DNA of 64,000 nt from PCC-7336 sp039817825 (GCA_039817825.1 JBCBVA010000002.1:1-64000); one strand, 5' to 3'; shown: positions 53,027 to 62,410, counted from the first letter of the stretch. The notes: a model not told the origin generated them from the sequence alone. Program-made: numbers and translations.

Positions 53027-53932
53027 ATGAGGTTCGTAGAAGCATCCGAGACTTGCATGCGCCCCCCCTCTCCCTCAGGCCGAAACCTTCAACCTCCTCA
53101 GTTGTCACTCTTCCCTTGGTTGCTGGTGGCTTTGGTTGCCCTCATCATCATTCCTCGCTGCCTGTTAATCGTGCAGCCGGGCTACGAGGCCGTCGTTTTT
53201 AACCGTCTGGTGGGCACCGAGCTATCTCCCAGAAAAGAAGGAATTCACCTGCTGATTCCAGCCCTAGAATTTCCGGTGCTCTACGACGTCCGCACCCAGA
53301 CCTACAACATGACCTCGCAGAGCGAGGAACGCAGCCAGCGCATTGCTGACTCCCTGACTGCACTCACCGCAGATGGGCAGCGAGTGGATTTGGATATCTC
53401 GGTGCGCTTTAGACTGGACCCCGATCGAGTGGCATTGGTTCACCAAAAAGTGGGGCCGAGCTATCTGGGCAAAATCATCCGTCCGGCCTCCCAGGCAGTG
53501 GTGCGCAACGTGATTGCTCGCTACTCGGCGATTGGTGTTTATTCCGAGCAACGGGCGGAAATTCAAGATCGCGTTCAGGTTGAATTAGCGGAAGTGATGA
53601 AAAAAGAGGGACTGCTGCTCCAGAGTCTCTTACTGCGAAATGTAGAGTTCTCGCGAGAATTTCAGTCAGCCATTGAAGCCAAGCAAATTGCCGAGCAAGA
53701 GAAGCAGCGAGAGGTCTACCGGGTTGAGCAAGCTAAATTAATTGCTCAACGAGTGGTGGTGGAAGCAGAAGGGGAAGCTGAAGCGATCGAACTGAAAGGA
53801 CAGGCCATCAAAGAAAATCCCGATGTGATTCAACTAGAGTACGTTCGTAACCTGCCTGAAGACGTCAAAACTGTCGTCAGCAACCAAAGTGCCATTCTTA
53901 ACTTTGGAGATTTTCTCCAACAGGGAAACTAA
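53027..53932 (+). CDS. SPFH/prohibitin-family membrane protein
   Basis: Band-7 proteins of the prohibitin group form ring-like membrane scaffolds, often with proteases. The frame opens at a TTG (52967). The ATG at 53027 and one at 53057 are alternatives, and none has a clear Shine-Dalgarno. A single transmembrane helix (about 30-53 from the ATG at 53027) is followed by the SPFH domain (RLVGTELSPRKEGIHLLIPALEFPVLYDVRTQTYNM ...). A long charged coiled coil (AIEAKQIAEQEKQREVYRVEQAKLIAQRVVVEAEGEAEA) and an ELKGQAIKENPDVIQLEYVRNLP segment typical of prohibitins come next. The last residues (NFGDFLQQGN) are variable. No partner is nearby. The dispersed repeat begins seven bases after the stop. Confidence 0.88.
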   Translation: MRFVEASETCMRPPSPSGRNLQPPQLSLFPWLLVALVALIIIPRCLLIVQPGYEAVVFNRLVGTELSPRKEGIHLLIPALEFPVLYDVRTQTYNMTSQSEERSQRIADSLTALTADGQRVDLDISVRFRLDPDRVALVHQKVGPSYLGKIIRPASQAVVRNVIARYSAIGVYSEQRAEIQDRVQVELAEVMKKEGLLLQSLLLRNVEFSREFQSAIEAKQIAEQEKQREVYRVEQAKLIAQRVVVEAEGEAEAIELKGQAIKENPDVIQLEYVRNLPEDVKTVVSNQSAILNFGDFLQQGN

Positions 53933-53938
53933 GACCAT

Positions 53939-54069
53939 CTGAGTTCGATAGCCCTCATCTCCAACCCTTCTCCCACATTGGGAGAAGGGAGTAAGAGACT
54001 AAAACCCTAATGGTTTCGTTGTGCTGTGAAGCACACATCGGATTCAAGTAGCTCCGTCGAACTGACGTT
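53939..54069. repeat. Dispersed intergenic repeat, copy B (REP/MITE-like)
   Basis: This 131-bp stretch is homologous to 26931-27048. It contains a perfect 11-bp stem with a CAT loop (CCCTTCTCCCA/TGGGAGAAGGG, 53965-53989) that copy A has half lost. It ends with the same GTCGAACTGACGTT. It lies between the SPFH gene and the stop of the leftward inverse autotransporter gene. The palindrome type is common in cyanobacterial intergenic DNA. Confidence 0.75.
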
Positions 54070-54160
54070 GTTCAACTCTCCGGTACGACAACCGCTGCAC
54101 GCTTGAGAGGGGGCGAAACTTCTGCCATAGCGGTCTGGCTACTGCCATCGACCCCTACGT

Positions 54161-56932
54161 CTACTGAAAGCAAACCCCATCGCCGCTCGGAGTCGAAAAC
54201 TCAGATACATCCGGAGTGAGCGTAACGGGTGCAAATCCGTTTGTTGGAGAGTTGCCGCCACCAGCATTAAAGAAATTCGTCAGATCCTGAACCTCAAATA
54301 CGGCAGGAGGAGCATCAACAGTCAACTCAATTCCGGATGGAACGCTATTGCCAGCGATAAACACGCATGCACTCGCACTCGTATTTGCCGATGTCACGAC
54401 AATATCGCTGCCTGCCCCTCCGTTATTGTTATCGGCTAGCGTGTTTCCTTCAATTTCGGCAAATAATTCGGGAGAATCAACCGCAGAGCTATCTCCAACG
54501 GTCAGCGTGATACCCTCCTCTGCGTTGCCGGTAATGATATTGTTGCCAATCCCTAAATTGAAGCCACCCGTGTTGGGGTTAAATTCCTGCCGGGAATTGG
54601 AATTGGCAACGCTGCGAATGCCGGCCCCTTGGTTATCCACAATCGAACTATTGCCGATACTGAAGCCTTGGACGACAAATTCGAATCCTTCGACCCGAAC
54701 ACCATCTCCGGCGTTTCGAGCGATCTCGCTATTGTTAACGCTAACTTCCTGAGTGCTCTGCGTTCTGCTCGCCCCCGTATTGCTGGCTAGCCCTCCAATC
54801 ACCTGGATACCGGGGCCTCCGTTATCGCTAATAATCGTGTCATCAAAGCTAACGACATCCTGAGCAGAATTATTGGTTGCGCTCAGTAGCACCCCTCCCG
54901 CTCCGTTATTGGTAATACTGCCGCTGGTGAAGGTCAGCTCTTGGTTGCCGATATCATTCGCTCGCAAGATCAAGCCCTCATTGGCACTCCCCGTAATTTC
55001 GGAATTGAGAGTGGTGTCGGGAGCGGTTCCGCTACTGGTGTTTGTCGTACTGCTGGGGCCAATATTGATGAGTTGTACCCCTAGGTTCTCGGACACAGCT
55101 TCCAAGCCGACGGAATTATCCTCCAATTGATACCCTGCAATCTCAACATCGATCTCCCCTGCGGTCGTGTTCTGGAGGGATATGCCGCGATCGCCAGCTC
55201 CAGTGACGCTATTGTCGAACAGAATGGCTCGGTCTGTAACGTTCTCCAACGCGATGCCGCTGGCGGAATTTGCCCCTGTCCAGGAAATGTGGTTGTTCCG
55301 TAGTTCGATATTGGTGACGCTGTCTGCGGCAATGGCCCGTTGAGGGGCGTCTTCAAGCTGAAAACCAGCCAGAACCGTATTGTTGCCCAGCGTTACCAGA
55401 TCGGGGCCGCCTCCGGTAATGGTGGGAAATACCCCATCCCCCGACAACGGCAGCCCGACGATAATGCCATTATCGAAATTAGCATCGGGGTTAAACGGGA
55501 GTCGGACGCTGCCGGAGGGAAAGCCAGGGAAGGGTAGTCCTGCCAATCGCTGTTCTGGCCCTTGAGACAACACGCTCACCCGATCGGGAATGGAGAACGC
55601 GGGGATGGGAATATTGGCTTCGCCGTCTACGTAAACAATATCGTTGCCATCCCCAACGGTGGCCTGCAACGCCTCTTCCACCGTTCCAAACGGATTTTCG
55701 AACGTACCGTCCCCACCAGAGACCCCCAGAGTGACGTGGGTAAACCGATACACTTCTTCTTCTTCGGGGTTAAACAGAGGGGAGGTTTCTTGGCTGAATT
55801 CCCTTTCGGTCTCGGTAACGGTATCGACGGTAATCGCATTGTTGCGGTAGACAGGCTCGCTCATGCGGGCGATTGTCGCTTCGCGATCGCTCAGCTCTCG
55901 GCCGGGGCGTAGTCGAGGGAAGGTGGCTCCGACGGTCGCAACGATGTTGGTGCCAAACAGCTCGTCCCCCTGCACCGCCAATCCCAATGTCAAATTCTCT
56001 TGGGGGCGAGCATCCAAGCGCACTTTCCAGCCAAACGTCGTCGGGACGCGATCGGCCAAGTAGGCATAGGTCCCGGCATAGCCGCGAATATCGCCTCCGT
56101 CCCAGCGGGCGATCGTTCCGCCAGCCTCCAGGTCGAGGGCCACCAGTGCCACTTCATCGCGGGTAATCCGGGTGCGCTCGATCTCGTTGGTCAGTACCAA
56201 TTGCCGTCCAACAAACGCAGAGCTGGCCCCGCTCCCGGTATCCACAAACCCAGAATCGCTAACTTGGTTGCTGGTGTCGCCTAAAGGAACGTAGGCATTA
56301 GCCCGAAAATCCCATCGACTCAGTCGCTCGAATCCCAGTCCTAGCTGGTAAAACGTGGAGTCCCCGGTCGATCGCGTATCGAAACTGGCATATCCTCCTA
56401 GCACTTGGTTGTGCTCGTCAAAGTAATGCCGCCCCCCCAACAGCAGGTTGCCTCCCAAGTGAGCGCCATTATCGATCAGTAGGCGCGTTTCAAGAAAGAC
56501 AACACCTTCGCCCAACTCTTGCCAAACCGGAATGAATCCCTCAAATTGCCCGAACCCATCAAACCCAGGTCCGGAAGAGCTATACCCGATACCGGCTCGA
56601 AACGGTACCCTCAGGTCCTCATTAACTTCCTCTTCCCCCTCGCCTGCTGCACTTGCTTCATTCGCTTCGGCTTCTTCAGCGGCAAGGATGTATTGCTTTG
56701 CGTCTTCAAACTCATTCAATTCATCTTGGATGGAGATGCTCTGACTCGGCTCCGTCTCTTCAAACGGAGCACCCTCCAGTAATTCTGGGGTAACAGGGTG
56801 GCGACTAACGCCTGTCTCCTGCGCTTCAGACATTGTGCGCCCGAAGTCATTCTCTTGAGCCAGACTGGGGGATAGCGAACTCCCAAGCAGCAGGAGACAG
56901 CCCGCTCCAACAACAACTTGAGTCAACTTCAT
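54161..56932 (-). CDS. Inverse autotransporter (intimin/invasin-type barrel) with beta-helix passenger
   Basis: A surface protein expected to export itself by type Ve secretion. The frame is open to 56965, but the ATG at 56932 has GAGGAAG at good spacing and begins a signal peptide (MKLTQVVVGAGCLLLLG, cleavage after SLAQ). That gives 923 residues. An acidic linker (about 25-105) leads to the inverse-autotransporter barrel (about 110-360). Its landmarks are FRAGIGYSSSGPGFDGFGQFEG, VFLETRLLIDNGAHLGGNLLLGGRHYF, STFYQLGLGFERLSRWDFRANAYVPLGD and FGWKVRLDARPQENLTLGLAV. The C-terminal passenger (about 415-915) is a right-handed beta helix (NTVLAGFQLEDAP, NIELRNNHI, SGIALENVTDRAILFDNSV). The barrel is N-terminal and the passenger C-terminal, the reverse of classical autotransporters. 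Adhesion or cell-cell contact is inferred. No Ig-like domains are seen. Confidence 0.82.
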   Translation of the reverse strand: MKLTQVVVGAGCLLLLGSSLSPSLAQENDFGRTMSEAQETGVSRHPVTPELLEGAPFEETEPSQSISIQDELNEFEDAKQYILAAEEAEANEASAAGEGEEEVNEDLRVPFRAGIGYSSSGPGFDGFGQFEGFIPVWQELGEGVVFLETRLLIDNGAHLGGNLLLGGRHYFDEHNQVLGGYASFDTRSTGDSTFYQLGLGFERLSRWDFRANAYVPLGDTSNQVSDSGFVDTGSGASSAFVGRQLVLTNEIERTRITRDEVALVALDLEAGGTIARWDGGDIRGYAGTYAYLADRVPTTFGWKVRLDARPQENLTLGLAVQGDELFGTNIVATVGATFPRLRPGRELSDREATIARMSEPVYRNNAITVDTVTETEREFSQETSPLFNPEEEEVYRFTHVTLGVSGGDGTFENPFGTVEEALQATVGDGNDIVYVDGEANIPIPAFSIPDRVSVLSQGPEQRLAGLPFPGFPSGSVRLPFNPDANFDNGIIVGLPLSGDGVFPTITGGGPDLVTLGNNTVLAGFQLEDAPQRAIAADSVTNIELRNNHISWTGANSASGIALENVTDRAILFDNSVTGAGDRGISLQNTTAGEIDVEIAGYQLEDNSVGLEAVSENLGVQLINIGPSSTTNTSSGTAPDTTLNSEITGSANEGLILRANDIGNQELTFTSGSITNNGAGGVLLSATNNSAQDVVSFDDTIISDNGGPGIQVIGGLASNTGASRTQSTQEVSVNNSEIARNAGDGVRVEGFEFVVQGFSIGNSSIVDNQGAGIRSVANSNSRQEFNPNTGGFNLGIGNNIITGNAEEGITLTVGDSSAVDSPELFAEIEGNTLADNNNGGAGSDIVVTSANTSASACVFIAGNSVPSGIELTVDAPPAVFEVQDLTNFFNAGGGNSPTNGFAPVTLTPDVSEFSTPSGDGVCFQ

Positions 56933-58183
56933 GGCGTGTCTTCCTCTATCGACTGCTAACAACATCAGCCTGTCAATCTAAATCTGGCTCGTTCGAGCGG
57001 ACTCTACATCTCGTTGCCGACAGTCGAGAAGGCCTGAACTCTGCTCCAGCAACATAAAAGTAGTGCAATCAAAGTCTGATTATTAGGACTACCAAGTGCC
57101 TAGTCCACACAATGACCACCCGAATCGAATTCCCCTTCACAGCATCTAGAGCAAGCTATCAAGAGCGTGAAGAGGACTAATTTATGGGCTCGGGCAAAGC
57201 TTGTTATGCATTTCAAAGACAGATGAAGGTCTGTCGTTATTCAATACATGCCAGCCCTATACAATTGCCGCATGGCAATTAAATCCTCATTCTCAAAAAG
57301 ATGCACTTAATATAAAAAATCATTCTCATCTCGTCACGGCCCATATTGTAGTCAATAAAGCCAGATGGGAAATCGACAGAATTAGCACGCCTTTGGGGTA
57401 TCTGAAAGAGCATCGAATCTAGAGAAATCACCCAATTGCCGAACATGCCGCGAGCCGCTTTCGTGGCAATTACCTACACCTCGGAGCATTACTTTTACAA
57501 CCTTTGATTGCGTCTATGGAGTGCTTATAGAGCCGCTTGTTTATTCTCGATCGCCTCTCATAAACATAAAAATCAAGCGTATCTTTTGACGATCTTCTAG
57601 CGTGAGAAACAACCTGTTTATGGAGAAATTGAGATTGGAACGTAAAACAATCGTCAGAGCGAAACGCAATCGTCAATCGTTTGTCTACCGATTTCTATTG
57701 TGTTTGTCGAGCCTAGATTTGTCATGTAACACAATGAACTGTGCAGGCCTGCCAAGCAATGAACGCGTCGATCTCGTCAGGTGAAATCCAGGCGGGGCAA
57801 AACGCATGAACGGGTTAAGAAAAGTTAGGTGAGGTATAGAGAGCACTGCGAGTGCGATAGAGGTAATGATTACGACCAAGGCCACCGAGATCGCGCCACG
57901 AATAATTCGGACGCATCGATGGTTCTCCCCAGATTTTCAGGGCACAGCCGACCTACGATCCGACCAATCCCCGTAACGCAAACCTGACAAACCTCCAGAA
58001 ACGCAAGTCGTTTGCCCTACTCGTTAAACTCAGGACGCGGTAACGCGAACGAAACGTCATGGGGGGCAGAAAAAACAATATTTCGTCACAAAAACCTGAA
58101 AAGATACATTGGCGCAAAGGAAGGTAAAAAAATACCGGTTAGTCTCGTGTCATTACTGACGTTAGGCTACGAGGATTCTGAGC
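56933..58183. other. 1.25-kb gap without a supported gene
   Basis: Frames of 60-73 residues exist (for example 57201-57422 +, and 57470-57676 -), but none has a Shine-Dalgarno, a signal peptide or a recognisable product. The DNA is AT-richer than its surroundings. It contains short inverted stretches such as GACAGA/TCTGTC near 57220-57238 but no strong terminator. It separates the leftward inverse autotransporter from aqpZ and so includes both promoters. A small RNA could be hidden here, but nothing in the sequence proves one. Confidence 0.35.
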
Positions 58184-58909
58184 ATGTCTATTGCCAAGAA
58201 ATCGCTTGCCGAGTTAATCGGTACATTCTGGCTGACATTTGGCGGCTGCGGGAGCGCCGTTTTGGCTGCCAAGTTCTTTGCAGACGAGGGGGAAAACACT
58301 TTCAACCTCGGAATTGGTCTAGTGGGGGTTTCATTCGCATTCGGTTTAACGCTGCTGACGATGGCCTACGCAATTGGTCACATCTCTGGGTGTCACATCA
58401 ATCCCGCCGTTTCGGTCGGACTCTTCGTCGGCGGTCGCTTTTCTGGAGCAGAGTTGGTCCCCTATATCTTGTCCCAAGTAGTGGGAGGAGCACTGGGGGC
58501 CGGAGCTCTCTACCTAATTGCTAGCGGCGGACCTGATTTTGTTGCCGACGGTAACTTTTTAGCAGCCAATGGATATGGAGATATGTCGCCTGGAGGGTAC
58601 TCTCTTGGCGCTTGCTTCTTTGCCGAAGTGCTGCTGACGTTCATGTTTCTGCTCATTATCTTGGGTTCCACCGACTCCCGAGTTCCAGCAGGCTTTGGCC
58701 CCATTCCGATTGGATTTTCCCTGGTTCTTATTCACCTCATTAGCATTCCAGTTACCAATACCTCCGTGAATCCTGCCCGCAGCCTTGGACCTGCCATCTT
58801 TGTTGGTGGTGCAGCGCTGAGCCAAGTGTGGATGTTCTGGGTGGCTCCAATCATAGGCGCTGCGTTGGCCGGAATTGTCTATCGCTGGATGGGCTCTATT
58901 GATAGCTAG
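58184..58909 (+). CDS. aqpZ: Aquaporin Z
   Basis: Water channel of the cytoplasmic membrane. The 241 residues have six hydrophobic helices and both half-helix NPA motifs, in SGCHINPAVSVGL (about residues 70-75) and NTSVNPARSLGPAIF (about 192-198). The selectivity-filter Arg follows the second NPA. The N-terminus KKSLAELIGTFWLTFGGCGSAVLAAKF matches AqpZ rather than the glycerol-conducting GlpF type. The ATG at 58184 follows GAGG at good distance. A hairpin terminator lies about 130 bases after the stop. Confidence 0.96.
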   Translation: MSIAKKSLAELIGTFWLTFGGCGSAVLAAKFFADEGENTFNLGIGLVGVSFAFGLTLLTMAYAIGHISGCHINPAVSVGLFVGGRFSGAELVPYILSQVVGGALGAGALYLIASGGPDFVADGNFLAANGYGDMSPGGYSLGACFFAEVLLTFMFLLIILGSTDSRVPAGFGPIPIGFSLVLIHLISIPVTNTSVNPARSLGPAIFVGGAALSQVWMFWVAPIIGAALAGIVYRWMGSIDS

Positions 58910-59035
58910 TGTGCTCTAATCGCCAGTGAATGGTCTCCTCAGGGGGGAGACGCACCGATTGATTGATAAAGTCCCGGAACTCTAGTTGCGGACTTTGAGG
59001 TGTAGTCATCCAATTCTCGATGGCATTCTTGTCCT

Positions 59036-59064
59036 GCAGCGCTCGAAATGGGCGCTGCTTTTTG
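59036..59064 (+). terminator. Rho-independent terminator downstream of aqpZ
   Basis: GCAGCGC (59036-59042) pairs with GCGCTGC (59052-59058) and is followed by TTTTTGTTT. It lies between aqpZ (stop 58909) and bioB (start 59137), on the plus strand. Confidence 0.75.
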
Positions 59065-59136
59065 TTTCAAGCAGGATGGAACGAAATTGGATAGAACGAA
59101 ATCGGTAGATGTGAAGGGTACAATGGCGGGGCTTTG

Positions 59137-60120
59137 ATGGGAGCAGGCCCAGTGGTTTCACTCGATCGCGTCGAACGCATCTACCGACAACCCTTCACCT
59201 CATTGCTGTATGAGGCCCAAACCATTCACCGTCAGCACCACCAACCAGATTCGGTACAGCTCTGCACATTGGCCAATATTAAGTCCGGTCGCTGCCCCGA
59301 AGACTGCAAGTACTGCCCCCAAAGCGCCCGCTACGATACTCCAGCGGAAGACTACCAACTTCAGTCGCTGGCCGAGATTGAGACACAGGCCAGAGCTGCA
59401 AAAGCCAATGGCTCCACCCGCTTCTGTATGGGCGCGGCATGGCGCAAGGTACCGGATGGAGAGGAGTTCGATCGCATCCTCGATATGGTGCGCACGGTCG
59501 TCGATCTGGAGATGGAAGCCTGTGTAACCTTGGGCATGCTGCGTCCCGATCAGGCTCAGCGATTGGCAGATGCCGGATTGACCGCCTACAACCACAATCT
59601 CGATACCTCCGAGAGCTACTATCCCGAAATTATTTCGACGCGCACCTACCGCGATCGCTTGGATACCATTGCCGCTGTGTCTGCTGCCGGAATTTCGGTT
59701 TGCTGTGGCGGCATTTTGGGCATGGGGGAGTCCGAACAAGACAGAATTGAGCTGTTGCATACGCTGGCCAATCTCGACCCGCAGCCAGAGTCCGTTCCCG
59801 TTAATGCTCTGGTGCCTGTCGCAGGAACTCCGTTCAGCGATCGTCCGGTTGTCAGTGCGGTGGACATGGCACGAACAATTGCGACCGCCAGAATTTTGTT
59901 GCCGAGAGCGATCGTGCGATTATCGGCCGGACGAACTCAGATGACGGCAGCCGATCAGGCTCTCTGTTTTATGGCCGGGGCCAATTCAATCTTTACGGGC
60001 GAGAAGCTACTCACCACCGACAATCCCGGTAGTGGAGCTGATGCTCAATTATTCGATCGACTGGGGCTGACGGCTTGGGAGACAGTACCTCTGCGTCAAC
60101 CGGCACCGGCAGACGTCTAG
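59137..60120 (+). CDS. bioB: Biotin synthase
   Basis: Radical SAM enzyme that inserts sulfur into dethiobiotin. The ATG at 59137 is preceded by an in-frame TTG at 59134; the ATG is chosen, giving 327 residues. The radical SAM cysteines are in GRCPEDCKYCPQS (about C53, C57, C60). Later landmarks are RFCMGAAWR, AYNHNLDTSESYY, CCGGILGMGES, PVNALVPVAGTPF, LSAGRTQM and FMAGANSIFTGEKLLTT, covering the Cys and Arg ligands of the [2Fe-2S] cluster. All are intact. The other bio genes are not nearby, as often in cyanobacteria. Confidence 0.96.
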   Translation: MGAGPVVSLDRVERIYRQPFTSLLYEAQTIHRQHHQPDSVQLCTLANIKSGRCPEDCKYCPQSARYDTPAEDYQLQSLAEIETQARAAKANGSTRFCMGAAWRKVPDGEEFDRILDMVRTVVDLEMEACVTLGMLRPDQAQRLADAGLTAYNHNLDTSESYYPEIISTRTYRDRLDTIAAVSAAGISVCCGGILGMGESEQDRIELLHTLANLDPQPESVPVNALVPVAGTPFSDRPVVSAVDMARTIATARILLPRAIVRLSAGRTQMTAADQALCFMAGANSIFTGEKLLTTDNPGSGADAQLFDRLGLTAWETVPLRQPAPADV

Positions 60121-60219
60121 GGTAGAGGTGAAGAACAACTACAAGCTGACTGTAGAGTCTCTATAGCAAGAGAACATCTATTCGAGTCAACCTGAAGACG
60201 GGCAACGACAATCCTGGAT

Positions 60220-62088
60220 TTACCGATCGGCCACCACCGTATCTAGCTGGTGTCGAAAATAGGCATCTAACACTTTGTGGGCGATCGGCCCCGCCTGGCT
60301 GCTGCCACCACCGCCACTGTTTTCTAAAAATGCCACCACGACAATCTCGGGATTCTCGAACGGGCCATAAGCGGTAAACCAGGCGTGGGAGTCGCGAGGG
60401 GGATCTTCCGCCGTCCCCGACTTACCAGCAATATTGGGGAGATCCACCGAGAGGGCCAACCCACGACCCGTGCCTCCCGTGATGACTTCCCTCAACCCTG
60501 TTTGCAACACCTGTAGCGTTTCCGGAGAAAGTCCCAACGATTCCCGCTGGGATGGTTCTTGCGGATTGGCTAACAGGTGAGGGGTCACCCGCCATCCCCC
60601 ATTGGCCACGGCTGCCGTCATCACAGCCACTTGTAGGGGAGTACCGATGGTGAATCCCTGACCGATGGACATATTGACGGTGTCCCCTGCGTACCAAACT
60701 TCCCCTACATTGTCCTGTTTCCAATCGCTATCGGGGACGATTCCGGGCGCTTCTCCCACCAGCGGAATCCCGGTGGGAACCCCAAACCCGTACTGGCGTG
60801 CCCAGTGCTGCAGGGGCTCGGCTCCCATGCGCAAAGCGGTCTGATAGAAAAACGTATCGCTACTGTAGGCCAGTGCCTGTGGGAATCCCAACACACCAAA
60901 CCCAGCCCGATTCCAATCCCAAAATTGCCAGCCTCCCACCACGATGTAAGGACCCGTCTGTAGGGTGGAGGAGGGGGAAAAGCTGCCAGACTCTAATGCA
61001 GCCGTAGCGGTAACAATTTTGAAGGTGCTGGCAGGAGGATAGGCCCGCATCGAGCGATTGAGAAAGGGGAATTGCTGATTGTGCAAGTCATCCCACTGCT
61101 CTTGAGCGACAGCCGTAGAAAACATGTTGGGGTCGAAGGTAGGATAGCTGGCCATCACCAACACAGCCCCGTCTCTAGGATCGAGGGCCACCACAGCTCC
61201 TTTGCGTTCCCCCAGGGCCTCCTCTGCCACCTGCTGCAAGTTCAAATCCAGACTGAGTTGCAAGGGGTTGCCCGTTCGAGCGGGTTGCTCTCCCAAAATC
61301 TCCAGCACATGTCCGGCGGCATCCACCAGAACGCGTTGTCCTCCCCACTGCCCTCGCAGCATGGATTCGTAAGTGCGCTCCACCCCCACTTGACCCACTA
61401 CATCCCCCAAGCGATAGTCGGCACTGCTGGGGGCCGTTTCCAATCCCTCCAGTGAAATCTCACCGGTATAGCCCAACAGATGGGCCGCTAAGGTTTCATT
61501 GGGATAGTACCGAATCGCCTCCGGTTGAACGATGGTGCCGGGAACGTCGGCAATATGCTCTTGCAGTCGGATGACCTGTTCGGGGGTAGCGTTGCGCAGA
61601 ATGCGCACGGGCAGAGGAGAGTTATATCCCGCTTGGTCGAGGCGTTCGCTGATATCGCTGGCGGGAATATCGAGGTGCTCTGCCAGTCGTTCGATGGTCG
61701 ATTGCCAGTCCTGCTGAGGTTGAGCCAGTGGCCACACGAAGACGCTATGGGCCAGTTGGCTACCCGCCAGAATCGATCCGTGGCGATCGAGGATTTGTCC
61801 GCGCTCGGGAGGGTTGGGAATCAGGCGAATGCGATTGTTCTCGGCCAGTTCGCGATTGATATCTTGCTGGACGATTTGTAAGTAGGCGAGCCGGGGAGCA
61901 ATGGCTCCAAACAGTACGCCAGTGCTGACGGCAATCAGGATGAGTCCTCGCAGACCTTTTCCGGACCCTCGCACCGCAGGCTCTCGGGAGGACAGGGGGG
62001 ACGATTGGCCAGATGAGTTTGGTTGACCCGGTGAGTTTGATTGACCCGGTGAGTTTGATTGACCCGGTGGACGTGATTGCGAAAACAT
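60220..62088 (-). CDS. mrdA: Penicillin-binding protein 2 (peptidoglycan transpeptidase) with repeat tail
   Basis: Class B penicillin-binding protein for cell-wall elongation. The 622 residues begin with a low-complexity tail (1-45, including a hexapeptide repeat). A transmembrane helix (about 48-70, LILIAVSTGVLFGAIAPRLAYLQ) leads to the dimerisation domain (RIRLIPNPPERGQILDRHGSILA). The transpeptidase domain has the active-site STFK (in YPPASTFKIVTATAAL, about residue 350), a YSSDTFF equivalent of SxN, and the KSG triad (AGKSGTAEDPP, about 565). This pattern matches PBP2/MrdA rather than FtsI. The ATG at 62088 starts the repeat tail; no stronger start exists before the helix. Confidence 0.93.
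   Translation of the reverse strand: MFSQSRPPGQSNSPGQSNSPGQPNSSGQSSPLSSREPAVRGSGKGLRGLILIAVSTGVLFGAIAPRLAYLQIVQQDINRELAENNRIRLIPNPPERGQILDRHGSILAGSQLAHSVFVWPLAQPQQDWQSTIERLAEHLDIPASDISERLDQAGYNSPLPVRILRNATPEQVIRLQEHIADVPGTIVQPEAIRYYPNETLAAHLLGYTGEISLEGLETAPSSADYRLGDVVGQVGVERTYESMLRGQWGGQRVLVDAAGHVLEILGEQPARTGNPLQLSLDLNLQQVAEEALGERKGAVVALDPRDGAVLVMASYPTFDPNMFSTAVAQEQWDDLHNQQFPFLNRSMRAYPPASTFKIVTATAALESGSFSPSSTLQTGPYIVVGGWQFWDWNRAGFGVLGFPQALAYSSDTFFYQTALRMGAEPLQHWARQYGFGVPTGIPLVGEAPGIVPDSDWKQDNVGEVWYAGDTVNMSIGQGFTIGTPLQVAVMTAAVANGGWRVTPHLLANPQEPSQRESLGLSPETLQVLQTGLREVITGGTGRGLALSVDLPNIAGKSGTAEDPPRDSHAWFTAYGPFENPEIVVVAFLENSGGGGSSQAGPIAHKVLDAYFRHQLDTVVADR
62005..62076 (-). repeat. 18-bp coding tandem repeat in the PBP2 gene (about 4 copies)
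   Basis: The unit TTGACCCGGTGAGTTTGA is perfect at 62023-62040 and 62041-62058. Diverged copies lie at 62005-62022 and 62059-62076. It encodes a Ser-Asn-Ser-Pro-Gly-Gln type hexapeptide in the cytoplasmic tail of the protein (minus strand). Confidence 0.85.
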
Positions 62089-62410
62089 AGCAAACCTGAA
62101 GGAGAGGGCGCGACGCTATGGGGTGAATGGTGGCGAACTAGCAAATTGACGAGGCGAACTGACGGGGGAAACGAGGGGGCATCGGGTGTGCAACTCCCTC
62201 ACCCAGTGGGTACTCGTATTAAAGGGGCTATGGCAAAACTATAGCGATCGCGGTAGTAACGGTCAGGTGGAAAGCGGCAGACACTACACAAGCTAGACAC
62301 TAAACAGGCTCGATGCTAGACAGGCCCGATATAGGACAGGCGAGAGTGCGGGCGGAAGACTCCGATTACCCTACTTGTACCCGCTTGTAGGGAAAAGAGT
62401 TAGCACACCG
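62089..62410. other. Gap upstream of mrdA with 16-bp imperfect repeats
   Basis: About 320 bases between the sensor kinase stop and the PBP2 start. Three imperfect 16-bp units follow one another at 62304-62319 (ACAGGCTCGATGCTAG), 62320-62335 (ACAGGCCCGATATAGG) and 62336-62351 (ACAGGCGAGAGTGCGG). No gene or terminator was recognised. Confidence 0.45.

Noticed and set aside
57201..57422. 73-residue frame before aqpZ
   Set aside because: No start signal and no family resemblance; it could be chance in AT-rich DNA.
58012..58524. 170-residue frame overlapping the start of aqpZ
   Set aside because: It shares DNA with the clearly real aqpZ in another frame, and its C-terminal part is an Arg/Ser-rich shadow.
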